DNA of 64,000 nt, taken from Novacetimonas cocois (GTDB taxonomy: Bacteria; Pseudomonadota; Alphaproteobacteria; Acetobacterales; Acetobacteraceae). Below the pieces are notes generated by a model that saw only the letters and a list, made by a program, of their open reading frames with translations, had not been told where the DNA came from and made no database searches. The stretch lies in assembly GCF_003311635.1 (NCBI RefSeq), contig NZ_QEXL01000015.1:1-64000 (forward strand). The letters run 5' to 3'. Position 1 is the first letter of the stretch; each line of letters starts with the position of its first letter. Of the stretch, positions 27,856 through 36,756 are shown piece by piece. The position numbers and the translations under genes were made by a program.

Positions 27856-29349
27856 TCAGGATTTCCGCCGCGTGGCGACCTGATTGCCGACATGGGTGTA
27901 AAACGTTCCGGACCTCAGCGCGGTTTCAATTTCTTCCAGCGTGGTTCCGGCGGTTTCAGGCACGTATTTCCACACGAACGCAAAGGCCGCGACATTTATG
28001 AAACCGAACAGCCAGAACGTGCCCGTCGTGCCCAGCGCCTGCACCAGCGACAGCGTGACGAGGGAGACGAGCGTATCGGACAGCCATACCGTCGCACTTG
28101 CCATGCCCATTGCCTTGCTACGGACGAAAAGGGGAAAGACTTCGGCCGCGATCAGCCATACCGCCACGGAAAGCGACCCGAAATTAAAGAAGATATAGCC
28201 CAGCAGCGACACGACCATCAGGACCAGCCGCACCCCGACCAGCGGCGCGGAACTGAGGAACACGGCCCCCAGCACGAACAGCGACAGCGCCGCGACCGGC
28301 AGCATGCACAGCATCATGCGCCGCCGTCCGACACGATCTATCAGCGCAATGCCCATTGCCGTCGTGATCGTGGATGTGACGCCCACCGAAACCGATGTCA
28401 GCAGTGCCGCCGAATGGCCAAGTCCTACCTGCGACAGGATGATGGGGGCGTAATAGACGATCACGTTGGGGCCGGACAGCTGTGAAAAGGCTGCAACCCC
28501 CAGCGCTGCGATCAGGGCCGGACGGATCCAGCGCTGCCGCAGGATGGACCCGCCGGTCCCGGCGGCCTGCCCCGCATCGACCGTCAGGACATCATCCAGT
28601 TCCTGCCGGACGATATCCTTGTGCCCGCGCAGCCTGTACAGGATCGAGACGGCATGCTGTTCACGTTCATGATGCAGCAGCCAGCGCGGGCTTTCCGGCA
28701 GGAAGAGCATGCCAAGGGCAAGCAGGATTGCCGGAATGGCCCCCAGCATGAACATCGCCCGCCATGATTCGGCACCGCCGGAGAGTTCATACCCGACGAA
28801 GAAAGCCAGAAGCAGGCCAAGCGAAAAGACAAGCTGGAACAGCGACACCAGCCCGCCACGCCGGGACGCCGGGGCCAGTTCAGCGACATAGACCGGCACG
28901 ATCTGCGTCGTCGCGCCAATCGCCACGCCCAGCCACAGGCGCGCGGCGATCAGGGTGCTGACGTCCGGCGCAAGCCCGCATCCCAGCGACGCCGCGATGA
29001 AGATGCCGGCAGCCCCCATGATGGCCGGCCGGCGGCCCCACCGATCCGATATGGGGCCACTGATCAGGGCGCCGAAAACCGCCCCGATATTCAGGGCCGC
29101 CGCCACCCATTCCTGCCCCGCCGTGGACAGGGAAAAGGTCTGCGTCACGAAAATCAGGGCAGAGGCGATGATCCCGGTATCATATCCGAATAACAGCCCC
29201 CCGACGGCGGCAACCGCAGCGGCGATGGAGACATAGCGGCGCGCGGAAAGGGTCTGGTCTCCCCGGTGCACGATGGTCGCCAGGGCGGACAGCGCACGTT
29301 TATGGGTATGGTAACGCGATGTGTCCTGAATATCCGGGATCGTGGACAT
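27856..29349 (-). CDS. MFS sugar transporter (SP family)
   Basis: A 497-residue inner-membrane permease of the sugar porter family with twelve transmembrane segments. Family motifs are clear: GGLLFGYDTGIIASAL in helix 1, DRWGRRPAIM between helices 2 and 3, PVYVAELAPASRRGGLVSLFQL after helix 4, LPESPRWLL before the central loop, DRVGRRRMM, and the C-terminal VPETAGTTLEEIE. Start at 29349 has AAGGAAC upstream. It follows the shikimate-dehydrogenase-like gene by 55 bp and a LacI regulator, so it probably imports the inducing sugar, polyol or cyclitol of that operon. Confidence 0.9.
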   Translation of the reverse strand: MSTIPDIQDTSRYHTHKRALSALATIVHRGDQTLSARRYVSIAAAVAAVGGLLFGYDTGIIASALIFVTQTFSLSTAGQEWVAAALNIGAVFGALISGPISDRWGRRPAIMGAAGIFIAASLGCGLAPDVSTLIAARLWLGVAIGATTQIVPVYVAELAPASRRGGLVSLFQLVFSLGLLLAFFVGYELSGGAESWRAMFMLGAIPAILLALGMLFLPESPRWLLHHEREQHAVSILYRLRGHKDIVRQELDDVLTVDAGQAAGTGGSILRQRWIRPALIAALGVAAFSQLSGPNVIVYYAPIILSQVGLGHSAALLTSVSVGVTSTITTAMGIALIDRVGRRRMMLCMLPVAALSLFVLGAVFLSSAPLVGVRLVLMVVSLLGYIFFNFGSLSVAVWLIAAEVFPLFVRSKAMGMASATVWLSDTLVSLVTLSLVQALGTTGTFWLFGFINVAAFAFVWKYVPETAGTTLEEIETALRSGTFYTHVGNQVATRRKS

Positions 29350-29404
29350 GCCGGGGTTCCTTTTTCCCTGTGGCAAATTTCCCTGCGGCAAAAGGGGCCG
29401 TTAA

Positions 29405-30268
29405 TCAGCCTGCGTCGGATGCACCGAAAATATCGCGCAGGGTCTGTTTCATCACGCCCGCGTCAAGCGTCCTGCCAAGCCACAGCTCCACCCCGATCAC
29501 GCCCTGATTGACCAGCATGCCCAGGCCATCAAGCGGCGTGCAGCCACGCTGCCGCGCTTCGCGCAGGAAGCGGGTCATGGGGGGATTGGGAATGACGTCC
29601 GCCACGACCTGCCCCTTTGCCAGCGTATCCAAATCGACCTCCACCATGGTGTCGGCATCGCCCAGCCCCACCGATGTGGCGTTGATGACGATATCGGTGC
29701 CTTCGGGAACGCGGGCATTTCCCACCCATGGGCGGGCGGTCGCGTCGCTTTTTGTATTGTCGCGCACCAGTGCGGCGATGGTTCCGGCTTTCGCCGGGTC
29801 ACGATTGACCACGGTGATATGGGCGACACCCGCCAGTCCCAGTTCCACGGCAATGGCCCGGGCCGCGCCACCGGCACCAAGCAGGAAGACCTTTTTGCCC
29901 GCCGGGTCGATCACCTCCCTGAGGGAGGCAAGAAACCCCTTGCCGTCCGTATTGTTGCCAACCAGCCTGCCGTCACGAATGGCAACGCAGTTCACGGCGC
30001 CGATAATCCGCGCGGCCTCGGCCAGTTCGTCCAGATATTCGATAACGGCCACCTTATGCGGCAGGGAGCAGTTGAAGCCCACCCACTCCATCGCCACCGC
30101 CCCCCGGACCGCCGCGGCCAGGTTACCGGCCTTGACGTCACAGTTGATATAGCGCGCATCGATCCCGGCATGGCGGTACGCGGCCTCGATCATCGCGACA
30201 GTGGGATTGTCGGCGCAGGGCGTGGAAAATGATCCGGTAAGGATGCTGCGGAAATTCTGGTTGCTCAT
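29405..30268 (-). CDS. Shikimate dehydrogenase-like enzyme
   Basis: An NAD(P)-dependent oxidoreductase of the AroE/YdiB superfamily, 287 residues. Visible: GFNCSLPHKVAVIEYLDEL with the catalytic Lys, NNTDGKGF with the catalytic Asp, the cofactor motif VFLLGAGGAARAIAVELG, and INATSVGL. The usual N-terminal substrate motif with S-x-S is replaced by LTGSFSTPCADNPTVAMIE, so this is probably a specialised paralogue, not the housekeeping AroE. Its operon with a permease and LacI regulator points to a catabolic role on quinate, shikimate or another polyol. Confidence 0.8.
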   Translation of the reverse strand: MSNQNFRSILTGSFSTPCADNPTVAMIEAAYRHAGIDARYINCDVKAGNLAAAVRGAVAMEWVGFNCSLPHKVAVIEYLDELAEAARIIGAVNCVAIRDGRLVGNNTDGKGFLASLREVIDPAGKKVFLLGAGGAARAIAVELGLAGVAHITVVNRDPAKAGTIAALVRDNTKSDATARPWVGNARVPEGTDIVINATSVGLGDADTMVEVDLDTLAKGQVVADVIPNPPMTRFLREARQRGCTPLDGLGMLVNQGVIGVELWLGRTLDAGVMKQTLRDIFGASDAG

Positions 30269-30353
30269 ACGGCGTTCCCGATGGATGAAGAATCAGATTG
30301 CATAGCTATGCAAAACAAGACGCTTTTTGCGTCCGGGCGCAAGCCCTAATCAT

Positions 30354-31394
30354 TCAGTCGCCGCAGGCCGTGCTGCCGCGTTCGATCAACTGCGCGTCAA
30401 CGACATGGGTGCGTGAAAGGGGGGTATCCTTCGCCCCAAGCGCCTCATCAAGCAGTTGCATGGCGCGTGCGACCATCTGTTCGGTATGCTGGTCAAAGGA
30501 TGTCAGGTCATAACTGCGCCATGCGGCCTGGGGAATGTTGTCGTACCCCATGATGACGACATCACGCGGACAGAGCAGGCCCATGCGTTCGCGCAGGGCA
30601 TCAATCACGCCACAGGCCATCATGTCATTGCTTGAAAAAATACCATCCGGCCGGATATTGCGTTTCCACAACCCGATGACGGCGTCGTACCCGCTGTCAT
30701 ATGTATCGTCGCCCTGCAGGCGGGTCAGGTCGGCCACTGGCATGCCTGCCTCGCGCAATCCGTGGCAGAATCCCTCCCCCCGCGCGCGGGAAGCCGTGTT
30801 CCGGACAGGACCGGCCAGCCATACGGGACATGTCACCCCACGCCGCGCCATCAGTCGCGCCGCGACAAGGCCCGCGCCATGGTTGTCGGAATTCACGGTT
30901 GAAATCCACGGTCCCACCAGGGACGAATTGAAGCAGACGACCGGGATGCGAAGCTGGGACAGCGCCCGCGCCACCGACTTCGAACCGATGGCAAGGGAGG
31001 TAACGACGGCATCGATCCTGTAGCTGAGCAACTGGTCAAGCGCACTGTCGAGAGTCAGGGCGTCATCCACATGCATGAGCAGCACCTGAAGGCCGCTTTC
31101 ACGCAAAGCGATCGCAAGACGTTCAAGCGCCGTGGCATAGAATGGATTTTCCAGCCCCCCGATGACCACTCCCACCATGTAAGACCGACCCGACAGCATG
31201 ATGGCCGGAATGCGGTTGGGCCGGTACCCCAGGCTGGCGGCAGCGGCCAGCACCTTCTGCTTGGTGCGGGCCGAGATGCTGGCATCAGGCGAAAACGCAC
31301 GCGACACGGCCGACTGGGACACCCCGGCTATGCGGGCGACGTCGGTGGAGGTCACGGCGCGAACGGCGGTTTTCTCCTGCTTGTCAAGGCTCAT
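30354..31394 (-). CDS. LacI-family transcriptional regulator
   Basis: A 346-residue regulator with an N-terminal LacI helix-turn-helix (TSTDVARIAGVSQSAVSRAF, residues about 11-30) and the hinge helix segment, followed by a periplasmic-binding-protein-like effector domain. GGLENPFYATALERLAIAL and ISTVNSDNHGAGLVAARLM are typical of that domain. GGGGAGAG precedes the ATG at 31394. It is the first gene of a leftward operon with the dehydrogenase (85 bp gap) and the MFS permease, which it probably controls in response to the transported compound. Confidence 0.9.
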   Translation of the reverse strand: MSLDKQEKTAVRAVTSTDVARIAGVSQSAVSRAFSPDASISARTKQKVLAAAASLGYRPNRIPAIMLSGRSYMVGVVIGGLENPFYATALERLAIALRESGLQVLLMHVDDALTLDSALDQLLSYRIDAVVTSLAIGSKSVARALSQLRIPVVCFNSSLVGPWISTVNSDNHGAGLVAARLMARRGVTCPVWLAGPVRNTASRARGEGFCHGLREAGMPVADLTRLQGDDTYDSGYDAVIGLWKRNIRPDGIFSSNDMMACGVIDALRERMGLLCPRDVVIMGYDNIPQAAWRSYDLTSFDQHTEQMVARAMQLLDEALGAKDTPLSRTHVVDAQLIERGSTACGD

Positions 31395-31959
31395 GCAACT
31401 CTCCCCGCGGCATCGTATCGCCAACCGCCCGTTCCGTCAGTGGATTTATTGTTCAGGGAAAAGATATCCACTTTTCGACACATGCCGGAACGTTGGAGAT
31501 AACCGGACCTGTGGTGCGCGGCCCGGGGACCGCGCATGAAAGAGACTGCGGCATGATGATGGATCGCACAGGCGGTATCGGGTTCTTTCGGTCCTGAGAG
31601 ATTCATTCATATGATTGTTCAATAGGCAGACAGACATCCTGATTGGGGAAAGATGACAAATCCTGCAAAAAATCCAGAAGGACATTTGAAAACCACAAAC
31701 ACAATATTCGTATTTCCTCTTATTGCGTTCCACCATTTTCATGATGGGAATAAATTCGAAGTTCCATGTTCGTATATTACGCGTTCAGGAAATATTTCGC
31801 GTTTGTCGGAAGTGTATCCGAACTACAGTCCTTCAAAAAATAAATGGAATATATCCTGTAATAAGCGGAGGTTTCCCCCATTGGCCTGAAATCAGGAAGG
31901 CATACCCGACCATTGGCACGCACACGTGAAACGCCCCCACAAAGCTGCGGCAGCTTCGA
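31395..31959. other. Intergenic region, AT-rich
   Basis: About 565 bp between the LacI gene and an IS5-type remnant. The part nearest the LacI gene should carry its promoter. The AT content is clearly higher than in neighbouring genes from about 31600 to 31880. No gene is supported; short rightward frames at 31653-31929 lack ribosome binding sites or recognisable sequence. Confidence 0.45.
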
Positions 31960-32304
31960 TCAGAAAACCTTCCTGACAAATCCCTCTTTTGCGTCAGCCG
32001 CCGGGCTGTGATCTCGAAAGATCACATTGCCGATCATGTGCTGCCAGTCATCGGTCAGGCCAAATCCGAACCATGTTGTCAGCACGACATCCCAACCGCG
32101 CCGCGCAGCGGCGAAACCGGACAGGATCGGACCCTGTTTTCCGTAATGCTCCCGCATCTTCCGCCATGGACAGCCAGCCAATACGCAGGCCACAAGCCGA
32201 TTGCCCGTTTCACATCCATCAGGTCGCCATGCATTCATGGGTCTTCGCAAAGTTCCGCGATGAATCATCGCCTGCATCAACCTGAAAAGATTTCCGGCCA
32301 GCAA
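31960..32304 (-). pseudogene. IS5-family transposase remnant
   Basis: The open frame has the look of a decayed IS5-group (DUF4096-type) transposase N-terminal region: WRKMREHYGKQGPILSGF, then LTDDWQHMIGN and DHSPAADAKEGF. In intact relatives these read roughly W-R-x-M-P-x-R-Y-G, then L-D-D-W-Q-H-M-I-D-x-T and R-x-H-x-x-A-A-G-A-K-G-G. The catalytic first Asp expected just after HMI is replaced (GNV). The C-terminal two-thirds of a transposase is absent and no clear terminal inverted repeats were found, so it is dead. Confidence 0.6.
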
Positions 32305-32446
32305 ATGACCGGGCCGTACACAGGGCAGCCACGTCCGCTGCTCATGGCTATCGCGCCATCGCCAGCAACCGTGAAAACCGGCCTGCTCTTTTTGTATTTA
32401 CGCTCATTCACCTATATTTTAACCTACCTGTCACTGAGCGCACAGG

Positions 32447-32462
32447 ACATTATATATAATGT
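32447..32462. promoter_or_regulatory. Palindrome over the aldolase promoter region
   Basis: ACATTATATATAATGT is a perfect 16-bp palindrome 45 bp before the aldolase ATG. It contains TATAAT (32455-32460), so it could be a -10 element embedded in an operator. No convincing -35 element was seen. Confidence 0.4.
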
Positions 32463-32507
32463 TCCCTCATCGCCCTGATGAGATATATGAACATAGGACA
32501 GATCATC

Positions 32508-33404
32508 ATGCCTCTTGATCAGATGCGTCGGAACATGTCGGAAAATAAGGGTTTTATCGCGGCCCTGGACCAGAGTGGCGGCTCGACGCCGGGCGCGCTG
32601 CGGCATTACGGCATCCCCGACAGCGCCTATAGCACCGATGCGCAGATGTTCGCCCTCATGCATGAAATGCGGGTAAGGGTCATTACCGCCCCCGCCTTTA
32701 CGGGCAAGAAGATCATTGCAGCCATCCTGTTCGAGCAGACCATGAACGGGCTGGTAAAGGACACGCCTGTTCCCACCTACCTCTGGAAAGACAAGGGCGT
32801 CGTCCCGTTCCTGAAGGTTGACAAGGGTCTGGAGCCCGAAGCGGGCGGCGTTCAGCTGATGAAGCCCATTCCCAATCTGGAGGCCCTCCTTGATCAGGCG
32901 ATCAGCAAGGGCATTTACGGCACGAAAGCACGTTCCGTCATCCGCCTGCCCGAACGCGAAGGCGTGGCGGCGATCGTCAAGCAGCAGTTTGCCCTTGCGG
33001 AGCAGGTCGCGGCGCGGGGACTTGTGCCCATCCTGGAACCCGAAGTCCTGATCAAAAGCCCGGACAAGGCCGGGGCGGAAACCCTGCTGCATGATGAACT
33101 GCATCGCGGGCTGGACGCGCTTCCCGGCGACTATCAGGTGATGATCAAGGTCTCGATCCCGGAAAAGGCGGACCTTTACCTTGACCTCATCAAGCATCCG
33201 CGCGTGCAGCGTGTGGTGGCACTTTCCGGCGGTTATCCGCGCGATGAAGCCTGCCAGCGCCTGTCGGCCAACCACGGCATGATCGCCAGCTTCTCCCGCG
33301 CGCTGCTTGAAGATCTGCGTTACACCATGACCGACGCGGAATTCGACGCGGCCCTTGCAAAGTCCATCGACCAGATTTACGCGGCTTCGACCCAGAAAAA
33401 CTGA
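32508..33404 (+). CDS. Class I fructose-bisphosphate aldolase
   Basis: Splits fructose 1,6-bisphosphate into two triose phosphates through a Schiff base, in glycolysis/gluconeogenesis. About 298 residues, the usual size for the bacterial short class I enzyme. Family segments include FIAALDQSGGSTPGALRHYG near the N-terminus, ILFEQTMNG, TYLWKDKGVVPFLKVDKGL, LVPILEPEVLI, YQVMIKVSIPEKADLY (Schiff-base region) and VALSGGYPRDEACQRL (phosphate binding). AGGAC precedes the ATG at 32508; the in-frame ATG at 32478 is an alternative. Acetic acid bacteria usually use the Entner-Doudoroff and pentose phosphate routes, so the role is likely gluconeogenic. Confidence 0.9.
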   Translation: MPLDQMRRNMSENKGFIAALDQSGGSTPGALRHYGIPDSAYSTDAQMFALMHEMRVRVITAPAFTGKKIIAAILFEQTMNGLVKDTPVPTYLWKDKGVVPFLKVDKGLEPEAGGVQLMKPIPNLEALLDQAISKGIYGTKARSVIRLPEREGVAAIVKQQFALAEQVAARGLVPILEPEVLIKSPDKAGAETLLHDELHRGLDALPGDYQVMIKVSIPEKADLYLDLIKHPRVQRVVALSGGYPRDEACQRLSANHGMIASFSRALLEDLRYTMTDAEFDAALAKSIDQIYAASTQKN

Positions 33405-33425
33405 GATTTGCCGCCGGTGGGTTAA

Positions 33426-33452
33426 ATCGTGCCTTTACGGTAAGGGCACGAT
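33426..33452. terminator. First hairpin after aldolase gene
   Basis: ATCGTGCCTTT and AAGGGCACGAT form an 11-bp stem with one G-U pair and a 5-nt loop, 22 bp after the stop. There is no T-run, so termination here is only possible. Confidence 0.4.
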
Positions 33453-33463
33453 GCGAGCCGACG

Positions 33464-33492
33464 TGAAGGCTGGCGATGAAAGCCAGCCTTCA
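33464..33492. terminator. Second hairpin after aldolase gene
   Basis: TGAAGGCTGGC and GCCAGCCTTCA form a perfect 11-bp stem with a 7-nt loop, 12 bp after the first hairpin. Again no T-run follows. The two hairpins together may stabilise the message end or form a small structured RNA. Confidence 0.4.
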
Positions 33493-33611
33493 TGGGGCAT
33501 CATTCGGAATTTTGTGTGCCTGTCGTTATCGACAGTTCGAATGTCCCCAATGGACATGGGGATGTTTGCCTTACCTTGAAAAAGCATTTCACATAACCCC
33601 GTGAAATTGTA

Positions 33612-33646
33612 AAAGTTTTTGGTGAAGCTTTTTCCAAAAAGCTTCA
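33612..33646 (+). repeat. Dispersed hairpin repeat, partial copy (B)
   Basis: The sequence AAGTTTTTGGTGAAGC continuing with TTTTTCCAAAAAGCTTCA matches the left half of the full copy at 2858. It lies about 205 bp upstream of the DUF885 gene, in direct orientation, and mirrors the inverted copy at 35637. Confidence 0.75.
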
Positions 33647-33851
33647 AAGAATGCAGCCGTTGTGGATATCGGGGTCATCGCCTCGGCAAGGGTATAGTGG
33701 CGACAACTCCCCTGCCCCATCGGTATGATCGTCGCTATTTTCCACATCATTACGTTCCCTCTCCCGCAGGTCGCATTTTTTGAACCAGACGACCTGACAC
33801 CTCAATCCATTTTGGTTTGCGAACAATAAGTCACCGCCATATCATGCCGGC

Positions 33852-35567
33852 ATGAAGATATTCCCACGGCCCACCACCCGACGCCTCCTTCTGGCTTTCA
33901 CCGCCGCCTTCGCCACAATGGGAGCAGGTCCCGCACCTTCGCTGGATTCCCTTGAAAAGGCGCATTTCAAGGCTGAATGGGCGGCAAGTCCGGTTAGCTC
34001 CACCCAGCTTGGCATCCATGATACGGACGCAAAGCTCGACAACGTTTCAATCAGCGCCATAGACGCGCAGACGAAGCGCCTTCATCGCGAACGTGACGCG
34101 CTGGACGCGCTCGATGTCTCCGCCCTGCCGCAACGCAGGCAGGATGATCGCGATATCCTCAAGGCGGATATCGATCTGGAACTGATCACAAACGAGCGCA
34201 TACAGCCCTTTCGCCACAACCCGGATTTTTACATCACCCTTGCCACCGACGCGCTCTACAGCCTGATCGACCGTGATTTCGCGCCCCTTCCCGTCCGGAT
34301 GAAGGACGTCATTGCCCGTGAAAAGCAGATCCCGGCGATGCTGGCCAGGGGCGAAAAACAGCTTGAGCAGGTTCCCGCGATTTTCATCGAGATTTCCAAG
34401 GAAGATCTGGAAGGCACGATCGTTTTCGTGCGTGACAACGTACCCGCCGCCTTCGCCAGCGTGAAAGATGACAGGCTTCAAGCCCAGCTTAAGGCCAGCA
34501 CGCAGGCGACGCTTGCCGCCCTTTCGAAATTCCAGACGGCGCTCAACGCCATCAAACCGTCCGGCACCTTCGTGCTTGGCGCTGATACCATCCGCGCGAT
34601 GCTTGCCGCCGATATGGTCAACACGCCTATCGACACTGTCATCAAGGCTGGCCGCGCGCAGCTGGCCCGCGATCAGGCCGCGTTCCATGCGGCTGAACGC
34701 CAGATCGATCGCCGCCATCCAGATCAGGCCCTGGCCGAAATCCGCAAGGACCATGTCGCGGCCGATGCCCTGAACCAGCTGGTGCGCACCCAGCTTACGG
34801 ATACTCAGGGCTTCGTGATGTCACATAACCTCGTGACGTTGCCCAACACCACGCTGCCCGTGGTCACCGATACGCCAGGTTTCGAACGTTCCATGATCAC
34901 GGCGGCAACGGACTGGCCCGGCCCGTTCGAAACCAAGGCCACGACATCCTTTTACTACGTGACGCCGATCGACCCGAAACTCAGCCCGGCGAAGGCTGAG
35001 GAATCACTCGAAGATGCCAACACCCCGTCCATGCTCAACGTTACCGTGCATGAAGCCATGCCGGGCCATTTCGTGCAGGGGCTGTACCTGCGCGCCAATC
35101 CCGACTGGTCGCTAACCCGCAAGGACGGCCGGTCCTATGCCACCACCGAAGGGTGGGCGCATTACACCGAACAGATGATGATCGAGCAGGGATTCCACGC
35201 ACAGGATCCCAAACTGCATCTTGCGCAGTTGCAGGACGCCCTGCTGCGTGACTGCCGTTTCCTCGCATCATTCGGGATGCACACCCAGGGCATGAGCCTT
35301 GCCGATGCAACAAAACTGATGCAGCAGGAATGCTACCAGTCCTCTGTCATGGCTTACAAAGAGGCTCGTCGAGGCACGGCCGATCCCGGTTATTATTCCT
35401 ATCTGCTCGGCAAGCTCATGATCCTTCACCTGCGTGACGACATGCGCAAGAACGAGGGCAAGGCATTCTCCCTGAAGGCATTCCATGACGGGCTGCTTGG
35501 CTCCGGCCTTGTGCCCATGCCCATCATCCGGCGTGAAATGACCGGACGGAATGACCCCATGCTGTAA
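33852..35567 (+). CDS. Secreted DUF885 peptidase-like protein
   Basis: A 571-residue exported protein with a signal peptide (RRLLLAFTAAFATMGAGPA). It belongs to the DUF885 family, mostly alpha-helical proteins with a zinc-metallopeptidase-like motif; here the motif is VHEAMPGHFVQ with His at about 400 and 404, followed by a downstream Glu-rich helix TTEGWAHYTEQMM. These match the family's conserved H-E-x-x-P-G-H and E-G-W-A-x-Y-x-E segments. Length is normal. The gene is monocistronic and flanked by inverted copies of a dispersed repeat. A peptidase role in the periplasm is inferred, the substrate unknown. Confidence 0.85.
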   Translation: MKIFPRPTTRRLLLAFTAAFATMGAGPAPSLDSLEKAHFKAEWAASPVSSTQLGIHDTDAKLDNVSISAIDAQTKRLHRERDALDALDVSALPQRRQDDRDILKADIDLELITNERIQPFRHNPDFYITLATDALYSLIDRDFAPLPVRMKDVIAREKQIPAMLARGEKQLEQVPAIFIEISKEDLEGTIVFVRDNVPAAFASVKDDRLQAQLKASTQATLAALSKFQTALNAIKPSGTFVLGADTIRAMLAADMVNTPIDTVIKAGRAQLARDQAAFHAAERQIDRRHPDQALAEIRKDHVAADALNQLVRTQLTDTQGFVMSHNLVTLPNTTLPVVTDTPGFERSMITAATDWPGPFETKATTSFYYVTPIDPKLSPAKAEESLEDANTPSMLNVTVHEAMPGHFVQGLYLRANPDWSLTRKDGRSYATTEGWAHYTEQMMIEQGFHAQDPKLHLAQLQDALLRDCRFLASFGMHTQGMSLADATKLMQQECYQSSVMAYKEARRGTADPGYYSYLLGKLMILHLRDDMRKNEGKAFSLKAFHDGLLGSGLVPMPIIRREMTGRNDPML

Positions 35568-35636
35568 AAGAACTGCCCGACAAAAGGGCACAAAGGTTTC
35601 GAGATGTCGCCTTTTTCCACAGGAGGCGACATTTCC

Positions 35637-35670
35637 TGAAGCTTTTTGAAAAAAGCTTCACCAAAAACTT
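35637..35670 (-). repeat. Dispersed hairpin repeat, inverted copy (C)
   Basis: TGAAGCTTTTTGAAAAAAGC continuing to TTCACCAAAAACTT is the reverse complement of copy B with about one mismatch. It lies 70 bp after the DUF885 stop and may also serve as its terminator, as does a nearby GTCGCC/GGCGAC hairpin at about 35604-35633. Confidence 0.75.
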
Positions 35671-35724
35671 CTTTATGATGACAGGCTTTTTCGAAGACGG
35701 GTTTTCAGAAGCATCCGTGCATAT

Positions 35725-36756
35725 TCAGCCTGATTTTCCCTTTTTATCGGCGGTTACGACATTGACCGCCTTATCTCTTCTGTCCACGACAGACACATGC
35801 GTCGTAAAGGTCTGCGTGAAATGGAGGTGGTGTCCCTCGGGCCTTGGGCCGGCCCTAGTTGACTTGAAGTAAAAACGCCCATGCGGATAATCAAACAGGA
35901 CAATGCGATCTGCAAAAAAAGGCATTCCGATATGCCCGGTCATGATATCACGTTGCAGAACGACAGTATCGTCCTTGATGCGTTCTCCGCCAATCTCGAA
36001 ATCTTTAATTTTTGCTTCCCGTCCCGCTGTCAGGAACCTGTCAAAACGGGTAATCGTCTTTTCCGCCCTGACAAGGGTCGGATGGGCAACTTCGGGAAGG
36101 TCATCCCAGCTTGTTGGCACGGAGGTCACGTCCAGATCCGGGTTCATGGAAAACCATCGTTTCTTTCCATCAATGAAAGCCGGGATCTGAAAATCCCCGT
36201 CCAGACGGACGGAACGCGCCCTGTCCCCCAGGATCTGCTGGCCGACATCGTCACAGTCCGAATTATTGCTGGTGGTGATATACATCACCTCGCCATGAGG
36301 CATATCAAGCAGAATGAGCATGCGTGAAAGCACCATCTGCCCGATGACGCCAATCACGGGACGTCCCCCTGCCGACTGCACGCTGCCCCCCCGGATCAGG
36401 ACGCCATTGACCGCGCCCAGATCCGCCCCGCCAATCTGCAGATCCCTTATGCCGATATAATCCACTTCCTCGGAATGATAGCCATTCAGGTCCAGCGTGG
36501 CTGGCATTTCCTTATCGGGAAAGCGGAGATCCCGTGTTTCACGGACATAGATTTTGTCGTAATCGGGACTGATATACATTGCGACGTCATAATCGTTGAC
36601 ACGCACGGGAATAATGGGGCCATCCCCTGCCCCGCCCAGTAATGGCAGGACGACACTGCCGGTGACGCAGCGGGAAACATCCTGTGCCCCGGCATGGGCA
36701 AATGGCGTCATGAACAGGCCGAAAACAGAAAAGGCCATAATAAATCGGCTGCGCAT
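35725..36756 (-). CDS. Secreted pseudo-retropepsin paralogue
   Basis: A 343-residue exported protein with signal peptide FIMAFSVFGLFMTPFAHAG. It shares the layout of the protein at 4850-5923: an early VVLPLLGG segment, a first lobe IPVRVNDYDVAMYISPDYD, an IGVIGQMVLSRMLILLDMP segment matching the other's VGYSILSNYDVLLDF, and a second lobe IPAFIDGKKRWFSMNPDLD. Both positions of the D-T-G motif of aspartic proteases are changed (Y-I-S and N-P-D). A non-catalytic envelope role is inferred. The gene stands alone and converges with the DUF885 gene. Confidence 0.6.
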   Translation of the reverse strand: MRSRFIMAFSVFGLFMTPFAHAGAQDVSRCVTGSVVLPLLGGAGDGPIIPVRVNDYDVAMYISPDYDKIYVRETRDLRFPDKEMPATLDLNGYHSEEVDYIGIRDLQIGGADLGAVNGVLIRGGSVQSAGGRPVIGVIGQMVLSRMLILLDMPHGEVMYITTSNNSDCDDVGQQILGDRARSVRLDGDFQIPAFIDGKKRWFSMNPDLDVTSVPTSWDDLPEVAHPTLVRAEKTITRFDRFLTAGREAKIKDFEIGGERIKDDTVVLQRDIMTGHIGMPFFADRIVLFDYPHGRFYFKSTRAGPRPEGHHLHFTQTFTTHVSVVDRRDKAVNVVTADKKGKSG

